Shown: positions 1 to 6,024 of the stretch, one piece after another
How the letters are laid out: every line of letters begins with the position of its first letter
Numbering within the stretch: position 1 is the stretch's first letter
From: an uncultured Porphyromonas sp.
GTDB lineage: Bacteria; Bacteroidota; Bacteroidia; Bacteroidales; Porphyromonadaceae
Assembly: GCF_947254915.1 (NCBI RefSeq)
Contig: NZ_CAMYEZ010000109.1
Span: forward strand, 1-7,328
DNA length: 7,328 bases
Direction of reading: 5' to 3'
Program-made: the position numbers and the translations under genes
Notes under the pieces: generated by a model
What the model saw: only the letters and a program-made list of their open reading frames with translations
Database searches by the model: none
What the model was told of the DNA's origin: nothing

Positions 1-3
1 AAG

Positions 4-38
4 TAAGGGGGGTGGTGTCGTCGACACCACCCCCCTTA
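4..38 (-). terminator. Long hairpin terminator, probably bidirectional
   Basis: A perfect inverted repeat pairs 4-19 with 23-38 (16 bp, triloop at 20-22); the stem carries a run of six G on one arm and six C on the other. It lies 84 bases beyond the stop codon of the leftward lipoprotein gene, so it most likely ends that transcript. The T-tract after the stem is short and interrupted on both strands (CTTACTT leftward, CTTATAA rightward), so it is not a textbook intrinsic terminator. The near-perfect symmetry means it could also stop a rightward gene lying before the window. The hairpin is seen directly; the terminator role is inferred from position. Confidence 0.7.
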
Positions 39-57
39 TAAGAGTTGAGAATTAGTT

Positions 58-129
58 GTCTAGCCATAGGGCTTGTAACCCTTACGAATTACATTCTCCT
101 CAAATGCTTTGACAGTCTAGCCTATGGCT
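58..129 (-). repeat. Imperfect direct repeats flanking a coding-like remnant
   Basis: Bases 58-73 and 115-129 are near-identical direct repeats: both begin GTCTAGCC and both end GGCT, with one base missing and small changes between. The second copy carries the stop codon of the leftward lipoprotein gene. Between them, on the minus strand, bases 116-60 read as an open stretch TVKAFEENVIRKGYKPYG followed by TAG, in a different frame from the lipoprotein gene and preceded by an in-frame TAG at 119-117. It has no start codon and is far too short to be a gene. It may be the old 3' end of the neighbouring gene or of a lost paralogue; this is an inference. Confidence 0.4.
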
Positions 130-1504
130 CCGTGACGATCTGTACTTTAGGATTGTTCTTAAACACATTCTTAAGGTGCGTCTCCTCGTCTCCTGCATCT
201 ACTATAACCTTGGTCAGCTTGGGATTGTCAGTGGCAATCTCATACTGAGCCTCTTCATTATAGCCCCCATTCTTTAGGTTCACCCACTCCATCTCAGGCA
301 TCTCCTCAGCTGTAATCTCTCGAATTATAGGATTAGACGAACAGTCGAGAGCATGAAGAGGATTTTTTGAGATCATCAGCTTAAATAGCTTCGGCAGATG
401 ACTGAGGTCAATCTCTGTCAGCGCATTGTCAAAGAGGAATAGAAACATGAGCTTCTCAAAACCTTGAGATAAGTCTATCTGCTTGAGGTGATTTTGATAC
501 AGGTTTAGGCGTTGTAGGCTAGGCAAGTTCTTCAGTTGTACGGATTGTAGCTGATTATTGTCAGCGTGTAGCTCTTGTAGTAATGGCATATTAGATAGGT
601 CTAACGATGTGAGCTGATTTTTGACCAGCTCTATTCGCTCAAGCTTAGGATGCTGTCCCCATGTAATCTTACGTAGCTTACAGCGATTGGCTAGAACCTT
701 CTGGAGCTCTGCTAGTTGTGTTAGGTCTAGTTCTGTCAGTTTAGTGTCTTGACAGTATAGCTCTTGTAGCTTCTTATTGTTACTTAGATCTATCTGGTGA
801 AGATCTTTATTCCCAAATAAGCGAAGATCTAAGAGCTCGGGCATTTGACTTGTGTTGATTTCACTCAGCCCGACATAGCCTATACGTAGATATTTGAGCT
901 TAGTCAAGCCCTCTATAGACTTTACTGAAGAGCCTACAGGCTGACTATTGACATCTAGAGAGTCTAGATTGAGAAAGTACTCAAGCCCTTTCAGATCTGT
1001 AATCTTTTTGTCCTCGGGTATTTGATCGTCTGGTTTATATCCAAACTTGAGAGAGGTCACCGTAAGAGCCTCTTGAGGGGATAACTGCCCATCGTTATTG
1101 GCGTCAGCCGTGGGGTGCTGTGCTAGGATAAGCTGTAAGAGCCGCTTGTCTCCAAAGGCTATAGTCTCTGACATCCCCTTCTTCTCAAGGACTGTTAGGG
1201 TTAGTCTAGCTACAGACCCTTGTGCAGTAGCTGTAATGATAGCAGTACCAGGCTCTATGGCAGTGATTGTTCCGTTTTGGACAGTGGCTATTTTAGGATT
1301 AGAGCTTTGCCAGGTGATAGTAGCCTTTGGGGTATGTAGCAACTTGGGTGTGGCTTGCTCCCCGACGTACAGCTCTAGTGTGGACTGCTCAAAAGCCATC
1401 TTGGGGACGTCAGGGCAGTCATCTGTACAAGAGACTAGAAGCATAAGGCTTAGAAGTAAGGCACCCTTTAAGTAGAGAGCCATTAGAATAGGTGTTTTAG
1501 TCAT
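122..1504 (-). CDS. Surface lipoprotein with BIG2, EF-hand loop and leucine-rich repeats
   Basis: Predicted 460-residue lipoprotein. From the ATG at 1504 it has a signal peptide with hydrophobic core GALLLSLMLL and lipobox LVSC, giving lipidated Cys26; the acidic pair in CTDDC resembles the Bacteroidota lipoprotein export signal, so the protein is probably displayed on the outer face of the outer membrane. Residues about 37-106 form a bacterial Ig-like group 2 (BIG2) domain (LELYVGEQ, WQSSNPKIATV, GTAIITATA). Residues 134-145 (DANNDGQLSPQE) are a canonical 12-residue EF-hand loop with D1, N3, D5 and E12. Residues about 168-405 hold roughly ten repeats of about 21 residues (L..L.L..N.L..IDLS), internalin-like. 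There is no type IX secretion C-terminal domain. The open frame extends to an ATG at 1615, but that would put 62 residues before the lipid Cys; an ATG at 1483 is also possible. Ligand unknown; adhesion or host interaction is only a family-level guess. GC is lower than in the operon beside it. Confidence 0.85.
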   Translation of the reverse strand: MTKTPILMALYLKGALLLSLMLLVSCTDDCPDVPKMAFEQSTLELYVGEQATPKLLHTPKATITWQSSNPKIATVQNGTITAIEPGTAIITATAQGSVARLTLTVLEKKGMSETIAFGDKRLLQLILAQHPTADANNDGQLSPQEALTVTSLKFGYKPDDQIPEDKKITDLKGLEYFLNLDSLDVNSQPVGSSVKSIEGLTKLKYLRIGYVGLSEINTSQMPELLDLRLFGNKDLHQIDLSNNKKLQELYCQDTKLTELDLTQLAELQKVLANRCKLRKITWGQHPKLERIELVKNQLTSLDLSNMPLLQELHADNNQLQSVQLKNLPSLQRLNLYQNHLKQIDLSQGFEKLMFLFLFDNALTEIDLSHLPKLFKLMISKNPLHALDCSSNPIIREITAEEMPEMEWVNLKNGGYNEEAQYEIATDNPKLTKVIVDAGDEETHLKNVFKNNPKVQIVTEP

Positions 1505-1661
1505 AAAGTGAGTATAGCTTGTTAGTGAAGTTATTTGGTTGTCCTTTTGATAGGAACTACGAAGGTAATGATTTTTTATCGTAAATCCATACAAGAGAGC
1601 TTCGCTAAAGGCCAACTCCTAACTTGAGTAGCTGGAGAAAACACCCCCAAAAAGAAGAGAG

Positions 1662-1686
1662 GCCTGCGCTATGCGGGCGGTTTTTT
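1662..1686 (+). terminator. Intrinsic terminator with no upstream gene on its strand
   Basis: An A-rich stretch (1649-1660) leads into a stem pairing 1662-1667 with 1673-1678 (six pairs, one G-U, loop GCTAT), followed by GG and six T at 1681-1686. This is a textbook rightward intrinsic terminator. No rightward gene precedes it in the window: the whole region before it is the leftward lipoprotein gene and its leader. It may be a leftover from an upstream gene that was lost or moved, an attenuator in the leader of the yajC operon, or the end of a very short RNA. Read leftward, the stem is followed by a pyrimidine-rich stretch (CTCTCTTCTTTTT), so weak activity that way is possible. Confidence 0.75.
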
Positions 1687-1687
1687 G

Positions 1688-1695
1688 TAAGTTTG
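1688..1695 (+). promoter_or_regulatory. Candidate Bacteroidota -7 promoter element for the yajC operon
   Basis: TAAGTTTG is an exact match to the Bacteroidota -7 consensus TAnnTTTG and lies 34 bases before the yajC ATG, which would give a leader of about 25-30 bases. It starts directly after the T-tract of the preceding terminator, so it is placed to restart transcription after termination. No clear TTG of the -33 element is found about 19-21 bases upstream, where the terminator stem sits; that weakens the call. Confidence 0.45.
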
Positions 1696-1729
1696 CAGAA
1701 GTAATTGAATTCATCAACTATAGATACCT

Positions 1730-2047
1730 ATGAATATATTCCTTCTACAAGCAGCACAGGCAGCACCACAGGGAGCCCCTGCGTGGACTTCGCTCGCATT
1801 CTTTGTAGTCATCATCTTGATCTTTTGGCTTTTCTTCATTCGCCCTCAGAGCAAGCGACAGAAGAAACTGCAACAGCAGCGTGATGCGCTCGCTGTGGGC
1901 GACTCTATCATAACCGCTGGCGGTGTGCATGGTGTGATCCGCAAGGTGTACGAACAGACCTTTGAGGTGGAGATAGCCAAGGATGTCTGCATAGAGATCT
2001 CCAAGAGCTCGGTATATCCGCTCGGCACGGATCCTAACGCACGCTAG
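1730..2047 (+). CDS. yajC: Preprotein translocase subunit YajC
   Basis: Small single-pass inner-membrane protein of 105 residues, the normal length for the family. YajC associates with SecDF and the SecYEG channel and assists protein export and membrane insertion. The sequence shows one transmembrane helix at about 19-37 (SLAFFVVIILIFWLFFI), then the family RPQ motif (38-40), a strongly basic cytosolic stretch (KRQKKLQQQR) and the soluble domain with the signature ITAGGVHGVI (61-70). The N-terminal LLQAAQAAPQGAP stretch is typical of Bacteroidota homologues. The ATG at 1730 is supported by the candidate promoter 34 bases upstream. The gene ends with two TAG stops in a row and is followed after 30 bases by the ybbR-like gene. 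It is the first gene of the rightward operon. Confidence 0.95.
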   Translation: MNIFLLQAAQAAPQGAPAWTSLAFFVVIILIFWLFFIRPQSKRQKKLQQQRDALAVGDSIITAGGVHGVIRKVYEQTFEVEIAKDVCIEISKSSVYPLGTDPNAR

Positions 2048-2077
2048 TAGACTCCCCAACCTGCTAAGACGCGAGCG

Positions 2078-3085
2078 GTGCGACTCAATCTGACCCCTAA
2101 GCTTCGCCCAGGTGGAGAACCTGTGGTGCGTAAGCAGCGTATCCCTGGCTTGAAACGTCTGCTGGCGATTGCTGTGTGGGTGCTCCTAGCGACCGCCCTA
2201 TGGTTTATGCAGACGCTCTCTCGTGGCACGACTTCGATCGTCCACATCCCCATCGTATACGAGGAGATGCCGAAGGCAATCGGTCTAGAGGGCGAGCAGC
2301 CGACCATGCTGGACGTTAGCGTCTCGGCAAAAGGTTCGCAGCTCCTCTTTCGCTGGATGAAAGGGGTGACACCGATCAAGCTATCGATGCCTCAGCGGGT
2401 TCCCCTGGGAGGGCGCATCCTCTTTAGCAATGCGGTCTTGACACAGAAGGTGCGTGAGAGCCTCGGAAGTGCTGTGCAGATTCGTGAGATCTACCCCAAT
2501 CAGATCTCGCTACGCGCATTTCCTCTCCAGAGAAAAGAGGTGCCAGTCATCAATCGCGTGTCGGCCTCTGCTAAGGATGGCTACATGGTTCTCCCGCTCA
2601 CGATGACTCCGACCACGGTCGAGCTATATGGTAGTCGTGAGGCGCTGGAGGGAATTAGCGAAGTGCGCACCAAAGGGCTGCTCTACAAGAACTTGTCGCA
2701 AGACAAGGTACTGCGAGTACCTCTCGAAGAGATCCCCAACGTGCATAGCTCTCCCGACAGTGTGCAGCTACAGATCTCTGTCGTCGAGCTCACGGAGAGA
2801 CGCATCGAACTGCCAGTCGTGGCTCTGAACACGCCAGCAGGCTTTGTCGCCAAGCTCCTCCCAGCGCGTGTCTCTCTGACCTTGACGATGCCGATCACGG
2901 ACTACAATAAGCCTATCGGCAACCAAGTCTCGGTGGTCGTGGATCTGAGTCAAATATCAGAAGCTGTGCAGAATGGGGAGAAGCGCCCCGAGATGCTCCC
3001 CGTAAGAATCGAGGGTCTACCCGACTGGGTGGTGCGTGCTACTGCAGCCCCCAAGGCGGTACAGTATATCCTAGAGGCTACCTAG
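2078..3085 (+). CDS. YbbR/CdaR-like membrane-anchored protein
   Basis: 335-residue protein with a basic N-terminus (KQRIPGLKRL), one transmembrane helix at about 27-45 and a long extracytoplasmic beta-rich part of the YbbR type, with repeated units such as VPVINRVSASAKDGYMVLPLTMTPTTVELYGSREAL seen in pieces (VELYGSREAL near 187-196; RIELPVVALNTPAGF near 243-257). In Firmicutes, YbbR (CdaR) proteins regulate the diadenylate cyclase CdaA; no cyclase gene is present here and the Bacteroidota role is not established, so function is open. The start must be GTG at 2078: the frame is shared with yajC, two TAG stops lie at 2045-2050, and the first in-frame ATG (codon 44) would remove the membrane helix. 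It sits 30 bases after yajC and 26 before coaE, so it is cotranscribed with both; the yajC-ybbR-coaE order is, from memory, common in the phylum. Confidence 0.85.
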   Translation: MRLNLTPKLRPGGEPVVRKQRIPGLKRLLAIAVWVLLATALWFMQTLSRGTTSIVHIPIVYEEMPKAIGLEGEQPTMLDVSVSAKGSQLLFRWMKGVTPIKLSMPQRVPLGGRILFSNAVLTQKVRESLGSAVQIREIYPNQISLRAFPLQRKEVPVINRVSASAKDGYMVLPLTMTPTTVELYGSREALEGISEVRTKGLLYKNLSQDKVLRVPLEEIPNVHSSPDSVQLQISVVELTERRIELPVVALNTPAGFVAKLLPARVSLTLTMPITDYNKPIGNQVSVVVDLSQISEAVQNGEKRPEMLPVRIEGLPDWVVRATAAPKAVQYILEAT

Positions 3086-3111
3086 CCGTGAGCCGTAGTG
3101 GCTACTGAGTT

Positions 3112-3765
3112 ATGAACAAAAAAAAATTGCCCGCACCAATCCCCCCCCGTATCTTAGGACTGACGGGAGGAATTGGTGCGGGCAAAAGCTTCGTGGGTCA
3201 GAAGCTTGTCCAGTCAGGACTACCCCTTATGGACAGTGATGCGGTGGCGCGGAGGGCTTACACCGATAGTGAGCAGGTGCGTCAGCAGGTCATTGCGTTG
3301 CTAGGTGCGGAGGTCTACGATGCGGAGGGGAAGCCTCGCTACGATGAGATCGCTCGTAAAGTGTTCGCTCCGTCTGATGAAGGGCGCTCCTTATTGCACG
3401 ATCTAGAGCAGATCATTCACCCTTATGTATCTGACCAGCTAAAGGCTTGGGCTATGGAGCAGCAAGCTCCCGAGGGGTGGGTCGTCCTAGAGAGCGCCAT
3501 CTTATGGCAGTCTGGCTTCTATCATCTTTGCGATGCGGTGGTCGTGGTGACAGCTCCTGAGGCGGTACGTGTGGCTCGTGTTCAGGAGCGTGACGGAGCT
3601 TCGCTCGAGCAGGTACAAGCACGGATCGATCGTCAGGCAAGCTACTCTTTTGCCACCCTTCAGCAGGCGCATTCAGAGCTGCCACTCTATGAGATTCACA
3701 ATGATGGTGTGCAGGAGCTGGAGGGACAGGTAACACAGCTCCTCTCTCATCTAGCCACTCTGTAG
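3112..3765 (+). CDS. coaE: Dephospho-CoA kinase
   Basis: Catalyses the last step of coenzyme A synthesis, ATP-dependent phosphorylation of the 3'-hydroxyl of dephospho-CoA, in the cytosol. The 217-residue length is normal. Visible motifs are the P-loop GGIGAGKS (19-26), the DSDAVAR segment (41-47) that binds substrate, IHP (102-104), LESAILWQSGFYHLCDAVVVV (127-147, lid/core strand, quoted in part) and RVARVQERDG (153-162). The N-terminal tail MNKKKLPAPIPPR is an extension of about 12 residues before the first core strand. Its DNA holds A9 and C8 runs and is the exact reverse complement of P-loop codons (separate entry). The ATG at 3112 lies 26 bases after the ybbR-like stop. A downstream membrane-protein gene follows after 15 bases. 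Confidence 0.95.
   Translation: MNKKKLPAPIPPRILGLTGGIGAGKSFVGQKLVQSGLPLMDSDAVARRAYTDSEQVRQQVIALLGAEVYDAEGKPRYDEIARKVFAPSDEGRSLLHDLEQIIHPYVSDQLKAWAMEQQAPEGWVVLESAILWQSGFYHLCDAVVVVTAPEAVRVARVQERDGASLEQVQARIDRQASYSFATLQQAHSELPLYEIHNDGVQELEGQVTQLLSHLATL
3127..3185 (+). other. Inverted repeat inside coaE that pairs its 5' end with the P-loop codons
   Basis: TTGCCCGCACCAAT (3127-3140) is the exact reverse complement of ATTGGTGCGGGCAA (3172-3185), 14 bp with no mismatch, separated by 31 bases. Inside it, the C8 run at 3141-3148 can pair further with GGGAGG at 3165-3170 after a one-base bulge and one mismatch, lengthening the stem by about five pairs. The left arm encodes LPAPI (residues 6-10) and the right arm encodes IGAGK (21-25) of the Walker A motif. 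In the mRNA this hairpin would begin 12 bases after the start codon. The pairing is seen directly; any regulatory role is inferred. Confidence 0.6.
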
Positions 3766-3780
3766 ATACTCTTTGCGTGT

Positions 3781-4479
3781 ATGGCGAGTTCGGTCGGGTT
3801 GTGGGCGTTGACCCCTTTTGGGGCAGATCGGGGAGCTGAGGATATTATCTTACTGCTGCTCCTCATGCTGCTCTTGCTCCCAGCGCTTATGCAGATGTGG
3901 GTAGGCTCTCTTATGTCTCGCTCGGTAGATGCGTTACTATATAATAGAGGGCACATCTTCTTTCGCAACTTAGTACACCGGGTCTCTGTCGGCACCTATA
4001 CACTCTTAGGTGGGTTGCAGCGACATCTGCTGGTCGGTGTAACGGGCTGTCTGCTCTTGCGCTACTATGGAGGCTTACCCACAGGCGAGCTCTGGACGAC
4101 GCTCTCGCAGATAGGCGCTCTAGCCCTCGGTAGTCTGATCTTGAGCGGCCTTTATCTAGGTGTCAATCGTCTACTGGCGGGGATCTACCTTGACTCCGCC
4201 TTTTACCTACACTGGGTACGTCACTACAGCATCTTGGAGTGGCTATGGCCCCTGCCCCTCTACATAAGCTCTTTGCTACTACTGGCGGGCGTCTGGCAGG
4301 AGGTCGCACTTTGGCTCACAGTGGCTGTCATCCTCTTATGGCGCCTTGCGATCATTTTGCCCACAGCCCGATGGCTGGGGGAGGCTGGAGTGACTCCTTT
4401 GCTTATTTCTTTGTACCTTTGCAGTCAGGAAGTGGCTCCTCTTGCCTATCTCGTAGGCTTTGGAATGCTGATCCCATAA
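3781..4479 (+). CDS. DUF4271 family polytopic membrane protein
   Basis: 232-residue integral membrane protein of unknown function. Hydrophobic segments lie at about 21-42, 80-97, 108-128, 153-172, 174-195 and 203-231, suggesting six helices. The C-terminal segment LISLYLCSQEVAPLAYLV matches the conserved end of the Bacteroidota DUF4271 family (LYLC..E..PL), and the position directly before a hemD-like gene is the usual one for that family, as recalled. The ATG at 3781 lies 15 bases after coaE. A second open frame at 4239-4502 runs inside and past this gene but gives no recognisable protein. No enzymatic motif is visible, and no function can be assigned beyond a membrane role linked by context to the hemD-rnpA genes. 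Confidence 0.8.
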   Translation: MASSVGLWALTPFGADRGAEDIILLLLLMLLLLPALMQMWVGSLMSRSVDALLYNRGHIFFRNLVHRVSVGTYTLLGGLQRHLLVGVTGCLLLRYYGGLPTGELWTTLSQIGALALGSLILSGLYLGVNRLLAGIYLDSAFYLHWVRHYSILEWLWPLPLYISSLLLLAGVWQEVALWLTVAVILLWRLAIILPTARWLGEAGVTPLLISLYLCSQEVAPLAYLVGFGMLIP

Positions 4480-4519
4480 AAGAATCTATCGTATACCATT
4501 AGCACCCCTGCCTGTGAGT

Positions 4520-5269
4520 ATGTCACGGATTAAAAAAATACTTATTTCTCAGCCCGCCCCACTGATGGCCAATCCATACACCGAAGTTGCTGAGAAGTAT
4601 CAAGTGGAGCTTGACTACAAGCAGTTCATTCGTGTCGAGACGGTTGCAGCGAAAGAGTTTCGTCAGCAGCGCATCAATCCGTTGGACTACACAGCCATCA
4701 TCTTTACCTCTCGTACTGCTATCCTGCACTTCTTCACGCTGATGAAAGAGATGCGCATATCGATCCCAGATACGATGAAGTATTACTGTAGCTCCGAGAT
4801 GTCCGCTCCATACCTGCAGAAGTTTGTCAACTACCGTAAGCGCAAAGTCTTCTTCTCACCGACAGGACGTACCGAGGATCTGGTCAAGGTCATTACCAAG
4901 CACAAGAGCGAGAAGTATCTCCTACCCGTCGCTGAGGAGCACAGCGATAAGCTCTCTGACCTGCTTACGGAGGCTGGCATAGACTATACTAAGTCGGTTA
5001 TGTATCGCACCATACCTCGGGAGTTAGAACTTGAGAAGCCATTGCCTTACGATATGATCATCTTCTTCAGTCCGATTGGGATTACCTCACTCTTTGAGAA
5101 TGTCCCCGACTTCAAACAAGAGGATATAATCATCGCTACCGTCGGGCCCAAGACTGCGCAAAGAGCCGAGGAGCTAGGACTCAGAGTGGACATCAAGTCT
5201 ACGGGCAGTCGTCAGGATCCACCGATGCCTGAGTTGCTGAGCAACTTCCTTGCCGAGCAGGAGGGATGA
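4520..5269 (+). CDS. hemD: Uroporphyrinogen-III synthase family protein (HemD)
   Basis: 249-residue protein of the HemD fold, which closes hydroxymethylbilane into uroporphyrinogen III, the branch point to haem, sirohaem and cobalamin. Two Rossmann-like halves are visible: IFTSRTAILHFF (61-72) in the first, and FFSPIGITSLFE (182-193) with ATVGPKTAQRAEELGL (206-221) in the second. The KILISQP start (6-12) and the FRQQRI and YRKRKVFF segments are typical of the Bacteroidota branch. The frame also offers GTG at 4514, two codons earlier; ATG at 4520 is preferred. The stop TGA overlaps the next ATG (ATGA at 5266-5269), so translation of the two is probably coupled. Function in this organism is less sure than the family: many Porphyromonas lack early haem-synthesis steps, and no other tetrapyrrole gene is in view. 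Confidence 0.85.
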   Translation: MSRIKKILISQPAPLMANPYTEVAEKYQVELDYKQFIRVETVAAKEFRQQRINPLDYTAIIFTSRTAILHFFTLMKEMRISIPDTMKYYCSSEMSAPYLQKFVNYRKRKVFFSPTGRTEDLVKVITKHKSEKYLLPVAEEHSDKLSDLLTEAGIDYTKSVMYRTIPRELELEKPLPYDMIIFFSPIGITSLFENVPDFKQEDIIIATVGPKTAQRAEELGLRVDIKSTGSRQDPPMPELLSNFLAEQEG

Positions 5270-6024
5270 CTACGGAGGAAGGCAACCCTCGCTCCCTCCA
5301 GAACCGACATCTACCCAAAGGTGAGCGACTCTATCTGCGTGAGGAGATAGAGCGACTGTATGATCGGGGGCGCTCATTCGTCTCTTACCCCATTCGTGTC
5401 GTATGGCTCGCCGAGCCTCTCGCCACGCACTTCCCTGGCGAACAGGCGCAGGTCGCTGTCATGACCTCGGTCGCCAAGCGGCGCTTCAAGCATGCCGTTG
5501 ATCGTAACCGTATCAAGCGCATGACCCGCTCAGCTTATCGGCTTCACAAGACTCCGCTCTGGCAAGTTGCCACCCAGCATCACTGCACCGTGCGACTAGC
5601 GCTCCAGTCTGTCGCTAAGACGATGCCGACTTACTCTGAGCTAGAGCAAGCCGTAGAGCAAGCCATAGCACGTATCGTCAAGGAGATAGACAAGTCAAGC
5701 CCGACGTCCTCAGTGGCGAAAGCTTCGCCCAATCGTCCAAAGCAGACGATGGCAGCACCTTCTACCCAAGCTAATCAAGCAGACTCGCAGCAGCTCTCAC
5801 TAGCGGTCCGCTTACTGAGCTACCCAGTCAAGTTTTATCGCGCTTGCATCTCGCCCTTGCTACCACCCAGCTGTCGCTTCACACCCACTTGCTCGCAGTA
5901 CGCACTAGAAGCGCTACGAGTGCATGGCGCACTCAAGGGTACTTGGCTAACCATTTGGAGACTCTTACGATGTAACCCCTTCAATCGACATGTGGGTTAC
6001 GACCCCGTGCCACCACGACGATGA
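5266..6024 (+). CDS. rnpA: RnpA-YidD fusion: RNase P protein joined to membrane insertion factor
   Basis: One uninterrupted 252-residue frame carries two proteins that are usually separate neighbours. Residues about 15-142 are the RNase P protein subunit, which helps the catalytic RNA trim tRNA 5' leaders: LPKGERLYLREEIERLYDRG (16-35) and the RNA-binding signature KRRFKHAVDRNRIKRMTRSA (71-90). Residues about 143-178 are a low-complexity Ser/Ala/Pro/Gln linker. Residues about 179-252 are complete YidD, which supports YidC-mediated membrane insertion: YPVKFYRACISPLLPPSCRF (186-204 region), TPTCSQYALEALRVHGALKG (206-225), RLLRCNPFNRHVGYDPVP (232-249), with Cys203, Cys209 and Cys236. An in-frame ATG at 5749 (codon 162) in the linker could start a separate 91-residue YidD. 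A 6-bp hairpin with a triloop (5715-5729) sits shortly before it. The start overlaps hemD and the stop overlaps tatD, both by ATGA. Confidence 0.9.
   Translation: MTTEEGNPRSLQNRHLPKGERLYLREEIERLYDRGRSFVSYPIRVVWLAEPLATHFPGEQAQVAVMTSVAKRRFKHAVDRNRIKRMTRSAYRLHKTPLWQVATQHHCTVRLALQSVAKTMPTYSELEQAVEQAIARIVKEIDKSSPTSSVAKASPNRPKQTMAAPSTQANQADSQQLSLAVRLLSYPVKFYRACISPLLPPSCRFTPTCSQYALEALRVHGALKGTWLTIWRLLRCNPFNRHVGYDPVPPRR

Noticed and set aside
1098..1475. Rightward open frame of 125 codons opposite the lipoprotein gene
   Set aside because: It is antisense to the signal-peptide and BIG2 coding region and has no recognisable motif.
1560..1567. Minus-strand TACCTTCG as a -7 element for the lipoprotein gene
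   Set aside because: One mismatch to TAnnTTTG, and the nearest upstream TTG is about 24 bases away, outside the usual spacing; too weak to list.
1505..1615. N-terminal extension of the lipoprotein frame to ATG 1615
   Set aside because: It would place 62 residues, including charged ones, before the lipobox Cys; a lipoprotein signal starting at 1504 or 1483 has normal length.
4414..4421. TACCTTTG, an exact TAnnTTTG match inside the DUF4271 gene, as an internal promoter for hemD
   Set aside because: No TTG at the right distance upstream, and such 6-of-8 matches are expected by chance inside genes; transcript data would be needed.
4239..4502. Open frame of 87 codons overlapping the DUF4271 gene
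   Set aside because: Different frame within a clear membrane-protein gene; its translation shows no recognisable domain or family motif.
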